A stretch of 6,268 bases of DNA from assembly GCA_903930035.1 (NCBI GenBank), contig CAIYXG010000184.1, positions 1-6,268 on the forward strand, read 5' to 3'. The stretch is from an uncultured Actinomycetes bacterium (lineage in GTDB: Bacteria > Actinomycetota > Acidimicrobiia > Acidimicrobiales > Microtrichaceae). A program made the position numbers and the translations under genes. Below are positions 1 to 4,838 of the stretch, piece after piece. The notes beneath the pieces are model-generated. The model saw only the letters and a list, made by a program, of their open reading frames with translations, was not told the DNA's origin and searched no databases. Position 1 is the first letter of the stretch, and every line of letters starts with the position of its first letter.

Positions 1-600
1 CACCACGTCCGGCACGGCCGCGTCGAACCGGGGGGCCGACCCGTCGCCGGCGTGCGGGCCCGCCCCGGTGACCACCGGGCCGGTCACCATGCCGAGCGCC
101 AGGAGGCCGCAGGCCACCCGCGACAGCACCAGGTCGGTGCTGCCGACGACCGGCCGGCGCGGCCCGGGCTCCTGCCCGGCGCGGCGGAGCAGCACGATCG
201 CGTTGGTCACGAGGACCATCGACAGCACGAAGTGGCCGGCCACTGCGGCCGGGTGCAGGTCGACCAGCACCGTGATCCCGCCCAGGACGATCTGGCCGAC
301 CACTCCCAGGACCAGGCCCAGCGCCCACCAGACCAGGTCCCGCCGGTAGGGCCGGCGCCGGAGCGCCCCGAGGACCGCGGCGATGACGCCGAGCGAGACC
401 AGGCCCGTGAACAGCCGGTTGACCTGCTCGATCGCCTGGTTGGGGTTGGAGACCTTGATGAAGTCGCCCGACGTGCAGTTGGGCCAGTCCTCGCACCCGA
501 GCCCCGAGCCGGTCAGGCGCACGGCGGCCCCCGTCACCACGATCGTGCAGAGGAGCCCGAGGGCGACGGCGACGACTCGGCGGTAGGTGCGGGGGGACAC
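1..600 (-). CDS. ctaA: Haem A synthase CtaA (COX15 family), N-terminal part, cut by window edge
   Basis: Integral membrane enzyme that oxidises the C8 methyl group of haem O to a formyl group, giving haem A for the aa3 oxidase encoded opposite. Reading the minus strand from GTG at 600-598 gives 200 residues with no stop before the window edge. Family signatures are clear: VRLTGSGLGCEDWPNC at 27-42 with a C36/C42 pair (probable extracytoplasmic disulfide), IEQVNR at 57-62 with the conserved acidic residue E58, DLHP and GHFVLSM with H123 as likely haem ligand (114-128), and VVTGAGPHAGD at 176-186. About five membrane segments are visible (near 8-22, 62-80, 88-112, 118-137, 158-178). The position usually written as His in the Bacillus ExxH motif is Asn61, which I believe is common in actinobacterial CtaA. 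No in-frame start lies just upstream and no Shine-Dalgarno precedes the GTG, so translation may be leaderless. Divergent from ctaB. Identification is very secure; the C-terminal half is outside the window. Confidence 0.95.
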   Translation of the reverse strand, partial: MSPRTYRRVVAVALGLLCTIVVTGAAVRLTGSGLGCEDWPNCTSGDFIKVSNPNQAIEQVNRLFTGLVSLGVIAAVLGALRRRPYRRDLVWWALGLVLGVVGQIVLGGITVLVDLHPAAVAGHFVLSMVLVTNAIVLLRRAGQEPGPRRPVVGSTDLVLSRVACGLLALGMVTGPVVTGAGPHAGDGSAPRFDAAVPDVV

Positions 601-607
601 GGGGTGG

Positions 608-613
608 AGGCTA
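608..613 (-). promoter_or_regulatory. Candidate -10 element for ctaA
   Basis: Reads TAGCCT on the minus strand and matches the actinobacterial TANNNT -10 pattern. Seven bases separate it from the GTG start of ctaA, the spacing expected for a leaderless transcript. The bases directly before the GTG (CCTCCACCCC) cannot act as a Shine-Dalgarno, which supports the leaderless reading. Short motif, so chance occurrence is possible. Confidence 0.4.
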
Positions 614-625
614 GGCCACGTCCGT

Positions 626-639
626 CCTGCCCGGGCAGG
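626..639. repeat. Perfect 14-bp palindrome, possible operator
   Basis: CCTGCCCGGGCAGG is fully self-complementary and sits about 25-40 bp upstream of the ctaA start, over the expected -35 zone of its candidate promoter. Location and symmetry fit a dimeric regulator site, but no known regulator consensus is recognised and GC-rich DNA yields such palindromes fairly often. Confidence 0.35.
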
Positions 640-640
640 C

Positions 641-652
641 GGCGGCGCCGCC
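641..652. repeat. Perfect 12-bp GC palindrome
   Basis: GGCGGCGCCGCC is fully self-complementary and begins one base after the 14-bp palindrome at 626-639. It is low-complexity GC sequence, so it is weaker evidence for a binding site. Together the pair occupies the middle of the divergent intergenic region. Confidence 0.3.
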
Positions 653-686
653 CGCCCCCCGCTGGCAGGGGTCGCGCGGCGGGGCG

Positions 687-692
687 TACCTT
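687..692 (+). promoter_or_regulatory. Candidate -10 element for ctaB
   Basis: Reads TACCTT, a TANNNT match in otherwise very GC-rich DNA, ending 10 nt before the ctaB ATG. A start about 7 nt downstream would give a leader of only a few bases. No purine-rich Shine-Dalgarno lies between it and the ATG. The -35 zone (about 664-669, GGCAGG) has no recognisable consensus. Confidence 0.4.
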
Positions 693-702
693 TGGGCTCC
701 TG

Positions 703-1611
703 ATGGCGTCCCCGGCGATCGTCCCCCCGCTCTCCCCGTCGGCGAAGGTCGCCGCGTACGTCGCGCTCATGAAGCTGCGCGTCGTGGAGCTGCTCCTGGT
801 CACGACGGTGCCGGTGATGGTGGTGGCCAACGACGGGATGCCGTCGCTGTGGCTCATGGTCGCCACCGTGGTGGGCGGCACGCTCTCGGCCGGCGGCGCC
901 AACGCCATCAACATGGTGGTGGACCGCGACATCGACGCCCTGATGGAGCGCACCAAGAACCGCCCGCTGGTGACGGGCGCGATCACGCCGCGGGCCGCCC
1001 TCACGTTCGCCGTCGGCATCGAGGTCCTGGCGTTCGTCTGGCTCGCCGTGTTCGTCAACCTGCTGTCGGCGGTCCTGGCGCTCGGTGCCTGCTGCTTCTA
1101 CGTGTTCGTGTACACGCTCTGGCTCAAGCGGACCTCGACCCAGAACATCGTGATCGGCGGCGCGGCGGGCGCCGTGCCGGTCCTGATCGGCTGGTCCTCG
1201 GTGACCAGCTCGGTGTCGTGGTCGGCGGTCGTCCTGTTCGGCGTCATCTTCTTCTGGACCCCGCCGCACTTCTGGGCGCTCGCCATCAAGTACAAGGACG
1301 ACTACGGCAAGGCGGGCGTCCCCATGCTGCCGGCGGTCGCGGACCACCGGACCACCACGCTCAAGATGCTCCTCTACTCGGTGGTCGTGGTCGTGCTGAC
1401 CCTGGTGTTCGGGTGGACCGCCGGCCTCGGGGTCCTCTACTGGGTCTCGGCCGTGGTCCTGGGCGCCCTGTTCCTCTGGTTCTGCTGGGACGTCCGCCGC
1501 ACCGAGGAGCCTGCCAAGGCCATCCGGCTCTTCACCTTCTCGATCACCTACGTGACCCTGCTGTTCGGCGTCATGGCGGCCGACGTCCTCCTGCGGAACG
1601 CGCTCGCATGA
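703..1611 (+). CDS. ctaB: Protohaem IX farnesyltransferase (haem O synthase) CtaB
   Basis: UbiA-superfamily membrane prenyltransferase that adds the farnesyl group of farnesyl diphosphate to the C2 vinyl of haem B, giving haem O, the substrate of CtaA. The 302-residue product has the usual family length. The first Asp-rich motif is N70-xxx-D74-xxx-D78, followed by ERTKNRPL to residue 89; these residues bind Mg-diphosphate. The second conserved block is TPPHFWALAIKYKDDY at 186-201 followed by AGVPMLP to 210, diagnostic of CyoE/CtaB rather than other UbiA enzymes. Several long hydrophobic segments fit the expected 7-9 membrane helices, and the C-terminal LFTFSITYVTLLFG is also typical. ATG at 703 is chosen because family homology begins soon after it; open frame upstream of 703 is antisense to ctaA. 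No Shine-Dalgarno is seen, so it may be leaderless. It lies 205 nt upstream of the oxidase structural genes on the same strand. Confidence 0.95.
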   Translation: MASPAIVPPLSPSAKVAAYVALMKLRVVELLLVTTVPVMVVANDGMPSLWLMVATVVGGTLSAGGANAINMVVDRDIDALMERTKNRPLVTGAITPRAALTFAVGIEVLAFVWLAVFVNLLSAVLALGACCFYVFVYTLWLKRTSTQNIVIGGAAGAVPVLIGWSSVTSSVSWSAVVLFGVIFFWTPPHFWALAIKYKDDYGKAGVPMLPAVADHRTTTLKMLLYSVVVVVLTLVFGWTAGLGVLYWVSAVVLGALFLWFCWDVRRTEEPAKAIRLFTFSITYVTLLFGVMAADVLLRNALA

Positions 1612-1674
1612 CGCCGGGCCCGACCGGGAGGTTCCGGGACGTGGACATGGTGCCCTCCGCCCGACCTGATGGTT

Positions 1675-1687
1675 TTCCAAGGTGGAA
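1675..1687. repeat. Interrupted palindrome TTCCA-AGG-TGGAA over the -35 zone
   Basis: Five-base arms TTCCA (1675-1679) and TGGAA (1683-1687) flank a 3-nt spacer, inside the most AT-rich patch of this intergenic region and over the expected -35 zone of the candidate cox promoter. The position suits a regulator, but the arms are short and no consensus is recognised. Confidence 0.25.
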
Positions 1688-1704
1688 CGGCCACGGGGTA
1701 GTGT
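1675..1704 (+). promoter_or_regulatory. Candidate promoter of the cox gene cluster
   Basis: TTCCAA at 1675-1680 and TAGTGT at 1699-1704 are separated by 18 nt. TAGTGT fits TANNNT well; the upstream hexamer is a poor match to TTGACA. A start about 7 nt downstream (near 1711) would put the 1715-1735 hairpin almost at the mRNA 5' end and give a leader of about 105 nt. Inference from motif and position only. Confidence 0.35.
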
Positions 1705-1714
1705 CGGCGCGCCA

Positions 1715-1735
1715 GACCCGGCCCGGTGCCGGGTC
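1715..1735 (+). promoter_or_regulatory. Strong hairpin in the cox 5' leader
   Basis: GACCCGGC (1715-1722) and GCCGGGTC (1728-1735) pair perfectly as an 8-bp, almost all-GC stem with a 5-nt loop. No T-run follows, so it is not a standard intrinsic terminator. Smaller stems follow at 1744-1754 (CCCT/AGGG) and 1781-1793 (CGCCC/GGGCG). The last ends 8 nt before the GAGGG ribosome-binding site. A role in mRNA protection or leader control is inferred. Confidence 0.45.
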
Positions 1736-1816
1736 CTCGAGGTCCCTCGCAGGGCCTCGGCGACAACTCGATCCAGGACCCGCCCCCCGGGCGCCACACA
1801 CGAGGGCACCACGCAC

Positions 1817-3358
1817 ATGGCAATGACCGAGACGAGACCCGAGACGGGTGCGGAGGCAGCGGCAGCTCCCGAGCAGGCCGGTCCGGGTGGGCTCGAGCTC
1901 CTCGTCGGGACCGGTGACCACCGGACCACCGGCGTCGTCTTCATCGGGTTCTCGCTCCTGTTCCTGGTGGTCTCCTTCCTGGTCCGGGTGCTCGTGGGCA
2001 TCGACGTGCTGACCGACAACGGTCTGCTGGGGGCCTTCGGCGGCCTGTCGGACCTGAGCTCGCAGGTCGGCCTGGTGTTCCTGGGCGTCGTCCCGCTCCT
2101 CCTCGGCCTGGCCGTCTACGTCGTGCCGCTGCAGGTGGGCTCGCCGGCGATCGCCTTCCCCCGGGCCGTCTCGCTGTCGCTGTGGACCTGGGTCCTGGGC
2201 AGCGGCGTGTTCCTGACGAGCGCGGCGCTCAAGGGCGGCATCGGCGGCGGCAACGACCAGGCCGCCCGTCTCGGCAACGTCAGCCTGGGTGTGCTGCTCC
2301 TGGCGCTCGGCCTGGGCACCGTGGCCGTCATGACCACCGTCGTGGCCCACCGTCCCTTCGGCATGGGGCTGGCCCGGGTGCCGCTCTTCTCGTGGTCGAT
2401 GCTCGTCGGCGGCGCCGTGTGGCTGCTGGCGTTCGGCTCGGCGTTCGCCCACGTGGTCGTCGGGCAGATCTCGCAGGCCGGTGCGCAGGACCTGGCCACC
2501 AACTTCTCGAACGGCATCGCCTGGCTGCTCGGCGCCCCGTCCGTCTACATGGTCGCCGTCCCCGTGCTGGGCATCGCCGGCGACGTGGTGGCCCGTGCTG
2601 CCAACCGCCGCCTGGCCAACTACTTCGTCTTCCAGACGTTCATCGGCGCCTTCGCCGTGCTGTCGTTCGGTGCGTGGGCCCAGTCGCCGGTCGCCGTGCG
2701 CACCGCCGTGTGGACGGTCGTGGCGCTGCTCGTCGGCCTGCCGGTGCTCGGCCTGCTGGGCGGCCTGGCCGACACCCTGCGGCGCGGTCCGGTGAAGTTC
2801 GACGCCGCCGTCGTCGGCTCGCTGCTGTCGCTCCTCCTGCTGCTCGGCGCCGTGGCGGGCGGCCTGCTCATCGCCCTCGACAACGCCGGCACGGGCCAGC
2901 TGGTCGGCTTCAACAACGCCCAGCTCGCCGCCGCCCAGGCGTTCTTCGTGGTGGGTGCCGCACTGACCGGCGCCGTCGCCGGACTCTTCGCCTGGAGCCC
3001 GCTGGTCTTCGGCCGTCCCGAGAAGAAGGGTGCGGCCGTCGGGGCCGTGCTCATGGTGGTCGGTGGCACGGCCCTCATGGGGACCGCCGCACTCGTGGCC
3101 GGCCTCGTCCAGCTCGACGGCAAGGACACCGGCTACCAGGCCTTCGCCGTGCTCGGTGCCCTGGGTGCGCTGCTGGCCCTCGCCGGCGTGGTGGGCACGC
3201 TGTCGGCCACGCTCGGCGCCGCCCGCTCGGGTGCCGAGGAGGGCGCCCAGGAGCTCACGGGCCTGACGCTCGAGTGGGCCGGTGCCCCCCGACCGCTGGA
3301 CGCCCCGCCCGTCCGGTCCGCCTTCCCGCTGCTCGACGACGCCGAGGAGAACGCCTGA
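1817..3358 (+). CDS. Cytochrome c oxidase subunit I-like protein lacking haem and copper ligands
   Basis: Full-length (513 aa), very hydrophobic paralogue of haem-copper oxidase subunit I. Subunit I signatures seen in order: GDHRTTG at 33-39 (normally DHK), YVVPLQVGSPAIAFPR at 101-116, RVPLFSW at 187-193, APSVYMVAVPVLGI at 240-253 (normally HPEVY), GAWAQS at 285-290 (normally WAHH), WSPLVFGR at 393-400, and a C-terminal LEWAGAPRP with PPVRS at 485-501. The whole protein has only three histidines (35, 178, 212) and no cysteine. The positions of the six metal-ligand histidines carry other residues, so it should bind no haem a, haem a3 or CuB. It is therefore not a functional oxidase by itself; a structural, assembly or regulatory role in the neighbouring oxidase is inferred. 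ATG at 1817 has GAGGG 10 nt upstream and starts MAMTETRP, resembling ctaD's MAITEERP. Its stop overlaps the ctaE start by 1 nt. The frame is intact with normal high-GC codon use, so it is not a decaying pseudogene. Confidence 0.8.
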   Translation: MAMTETRPETGAEAAAAPEQAGPGGLELLVGTGDHRTTGVVFIGFSLLFLVVSFLVRVLVGIDVLTDNGLLGAFGGLSDLSSQVGLVFLGVVPLLLGLAVYVVPLQVGSPAIAFPRAVSLSLWTWVLGSGVFLTSAALKGGIGGGNDQAARLGNVSLGVLLLALGLGTVAVMTTVVAHRPFGMGLARVPLFSWSMLVGGAVWLLAFGSAFAHVVVGQISQAGAQDLATNFSNGIAWLLGAPSVYMVAVPVLGIAGDVVARAANRRLANYFVFQTFIGAFAVLSFGAWAQSPVAVRTAVWTVVALLVGLPVLGLLGGLADTLRRGPVKFDAAVVGSLLSLLLLLGAVAGGLLIALDNAGTGQLVGFNNAQLAAAQAFFVVGAALTGAVAGLFAWSPLVFGRPEKKGAAVGAVLMVVGGTALMGTAALVAGLVQLDGKDTGYQAFAVLGALGALLALAGVVGTLSATLGAARSGAEEGAQELTGLTLEWAGAPRPLDAPPVRSAFPLLDDAEENA

Positions 3359-3942
3359 TGTCCGACGCAGTCCTGGAACTCGGGGCAGTCCCGGCGCCGC
3401 CGCGGCGGCGCGAGCTGCTCTTCGGCACGGCGTTCGCCACGGCCGGCGTGGTCATGGTGCTCGTCACCCTGGTCGGCGCCTACCTGCAGGCCCGGTCCGC
3501 CGCCCCGGTCGCGACCTGGCTGGCCGACAACACGATCCCCCTGACCCAGCCCAACATGATGATGGGCACGCTCGCCATGTCGGCGGTGACCATGCAGTGG
3601 GCCGTCTGGTCGATCGACCGTGACGACCGGGGCCACACCTACATGGCCCTGGGCGTGACGCTGCTGTTCGGTGCGGCCTACCTGAACCAGGCGTGGTTCC
3701 TCTACAGCCAGGTCGAGATGACCATGGGCCAGCTCGAGGGGCCGCTGTTCTACGCCACGACCGGCACCCATGTGGCCATGGTCATCGCGGCCATGGTCTT
3801 CATCGTCCTCATGGGCTTCCGGGCCCTGGGAGGGCAGTTCTCCAGCCGTCAGCCCGACGGCATTGGCGCAGCGGCTGTGTTTTGGCACGCCACTGTCGCA
3901 TCCTTTGTCCTGGTATGGATCGCCGTCTACATCCTGAAGTGA
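3358..3942 (+). CDS. ctaE: Cytochrome c oxidase subunit III
   Basis: Membrane subunit III of haem-copper oxidases, which packs against subunit I and supports stability and D-channel proton uptake. The 194-residue product has about five membrane helices (21-43, 68-86, 96-116, 131-154, 170-192), as in the short actinobacterial CtaE. Recognisable positions are PLTQPNMMMGTLAMS at 61-75, QVEM with the conserved acidic E120, FYATTGTH at 131-138 (H138 in the family TGxH motif; the second His of the usual TGFHGLH is Met141), and FWH with H177 near the end. ATG at 3358 overlaps the previous stop as TGATG, and GAGGAG at 3344-3349 sits 8 nt upstream, so translation is coupled to the subunit I-like gene. 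Codons 169-187 use unusually many A/T-ending codons. Lying upstream of ctaC-ctaD is unusual; whether another ctaE lies after ctaD cannot be seen. Confidence 0.85.
   Translation: MSDAVLELGAVPAPPRRRELLFGTAFATAGVVMVLVTLVGAYLQARSAAPVATWLADNTIPLTQPNMMMGTLAMSAVTMQWAVWSIDRDDRGHTYMALGVTLLFGAAYLNQAWFLYSQVEMTMGQLEGPLFYATTGTHVAMVIAAMVFIVLMGFRALGGQFSSRQPDGIGAAAVFWHATVASFVLVWIAVYILK
3862..3918 (+). other. Local codon-usage anomaly at the 3' end of ctaE
   Basis: Codons 169-187 of ctaE include ATT, GCA, GCT, TTT, ACT, GCA, TTT and GTA, so 8 of 19 end in A or T, in a gene that otherwise ends almost every codon in G or C. The protein keeps the conserved FWH motif here. It may relieve mRNA structure before the next start, or mark a short recombined tract. 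Confidence 0.4.
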
Positions 3943-3950
3943 GCGTCTGA

Positions 3951-4838
3951 ATGATCACGCGAGGATCCAAGTTCTTCTACGGCGCTGCGGGCTTCGGCCT
4001 GGTCGCGGCGTTCTTCTACGGGTTCATCACCAACGCGGCCAACGACGGCGGCGTCGTCTCGGTCGTGTCCGGGGGCGGCGGCATCGTCGACTCGGTGGTC
4101 GGTCCCCTGACCCTGGGATGGAAGGGCGGCGTCGGCGAGCACGTCGGCTACGCCATCCTGGTCGGCTTCGCCGTGGTGATGGCGGTCCTGGGCGGTTTCC
4201 ACACGGCGTTCCGCGACGGCGACGCCGAGGCCACCGCCGAGGTCAGCCACCTGTCCACCGCCCCGCCGGTCACCGTGCCGTTCGGCCTCAGCGCCTGGCC
4301 GTTCCTGACGGCGGTGTCGGCCGTGCTGACCATGGTGGGTCTGGCCCTCTCGTCCGTGCTGTTCGTGATCGGTGTCATCGGCCTGGTCGTCGCCGGGTTC
4401 GAGTGGACCGTGCGCTCCTGGTCGGAGCGGGCCACCGGCGACCCGGCGCTCAACCGTGAGCTGCGCAACCGGTTCATGCTCCCGCTCGAGGTGCCGGTGG
4501 GCGCCGTGCTGGTGGGCGGCGTCGTGATCTTCTCGGTGTCCCGGATCCTGCTGGCCATCAACAAGACGGCCGCGGCGTTCCTCATCATCATCCTGGCGAC
4601 CGTGATCTTCGTGGCGGCGATCGTGATCGCCAACCGCCCCGAGCTCAAGCGGTCCATCCTGGTCGGCACCGGCGTGGTCTTCGCCGTGGTGGTGATCGGC
4701 GGCGGGATCGCAGGCGGTATCGCCGGCGAGGCGCCGCTCGAGGAGCACGAGGGAGAGCACAAGGGCAAGAAGGAAGGGGCTGCCGCCGTCGTGGACGTCC
4801 CCGCCGTGCTGAGCGAGATCGAGGTGTTCCGTGGGTAA
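3951..4838 (+). CDS. Cytochrome c oxidase subunit IV (CtaF)-like membrane protein with extra C-terminal membrane domain
   Basis: Predicted 295-residue polytopic membrane protein. Residues 1-160 resemble actinobacterial subunit IV (CtaF): a first helix near 8-27, a glycine-rich loop, a GEHVGYAILVGF helix near 63-85, a linker ending in SAWPFLT (114-120), then two helices near 116-153 ending in FEWTVRSW. Beyond the usual CtaF length (about 140 aa) come three more hydrophobic segments (about 181-203, 207-228, 235-257) and a charged tail at 259-275 rich in Glu, His and Lys (EEHEGEHKGKK). CtaF is a small subunit that stabilises the oxidase; the extension has no function I recognise. ATG at 3951 follows the ctaE stop by 8 nt with only a weak upstream purine motif, so coupling to ctaE is likely. 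The stop overlaps the ctaC GTG by 8 nt. The CtaF link rests on remembered pattern and gene context, so it is moderate; the gene itself is certain. Confidence 0.65.
   Translation: MITRGSKFFYGAAGFGLVAAFFYGFITNAANDGGVVSVVSGGGGIVDSVVGPLTLGWKGGVGEHVGYAILVGFAVVMAVLGGFHTAFRDGDAEATAEVSHLSTAPPVTVPFGLSAWPFLTAVSAVLTMVGLALSSVLFVIGVIGLVVAGFEWTVRSWSERATGDPALNRELRNRFMLPLEVPVGAVLVGGVVIFSVSRILLAINKTAAAFLIIILATVIFVAAIVIANRPELKRSILVGTGVVFAVVVIGGGIAGGIAGEAPLEEHEGEHKGKKEGAAAVVDVPAVLSEIEVFRG
4821..4824 (+). promoter_or_regulatory. Ribosome-binding site that fixes the ctaC GTG start
   Basis: GAGG lies inside the last codons of the subunit IV-like gene, 6 nt before GTG at 4831. It supports the GTG start and the 8-nt gene overlap, and so translational coupling of the two genes. 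Confidence 0.6.

Larger units (their letters stand above)
601..702. promoter_or_regulatory. Divergent ctaA/ctaB intergenic control region
   Basis: These 102 nt separate the two divergent haem A biosynthesis genes, so they should hold both promoters. A TANNNT box faces each gene: TAGCCT on the minus strand at 613-608, 7 nt before the ctaA GTG, and TACCTT on the plus strand at 687-692, 10 nt before the ctaB ATG. Both spacings would put the transcription start at or within a few bases of the start codon, and neither gene has a Shine-Dalgarno, so leaderless transcripts are plausible. No convincing -35 hexamer is visible. Two perfect palindromes lie between the boxes. Box positions are observed; promoter function is inferred. 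Confidence 0.5.
1612..1816 (+). other. Gene-free stretch with probable oxidase-operon leader
   Basis: No credible gene is seen in these 205 nt. The stretch has a relatively AT-rich patch near 1668-1687 (with an interrupted palindrome), a TANNNT box at 1699-1704, and then about 100 nt holding several GC hairpins, ending in a GAGGG ribosome-binding site at 1802-1806. The simplest reading is a promoter followed by a structured 5' leader for the cox genes. Read-through from ctaB is also possible because no U-tract terminator follows ctaB. Confidence 0.5.

Noticed and set aside
52..702. Open plus-strand frame continuous with ctaB, suggesting a much longer N-terminus
   Set aside because: It is antisense to ctaA, is rich in Arg/Pro/His/Gly low-complexity sequence, and ctaB homology begins just after ATG 703.
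1612..1640. Possible intrinsic terminator after ctaB
   Set aside because: The CCCG/CGGG pairs are too short or too close to form a good stem, and no T-run follows.
1684..1705. GGAAC followed by GTGTC, resembling an ECF sigma-factor promoter
   Set aside because: The spacer is only about 14 nt, shorter than the usual 16-19 nt for GGAA-type ECF promoters.
1608..1826. Small frame starting ATG at 1608, overlapping the ctaB stop as ATGA
   Set aside because: Composition is Pro/Arg/Gly-rich with no domain or hydrophobic pattern, there is no ribosome-binding site, and it runs through the hairpins and candidate promoter into the next gene's start.
2182..3357. Upstream extension of the ctaE frame inside the subunit I-like gene
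   Set aside because: The extension is an Arg/Gly/Pro-rich off-frame shadow; ATG 3358 has GAGGAG 8 nt upstream and matches the usual CtaE length.
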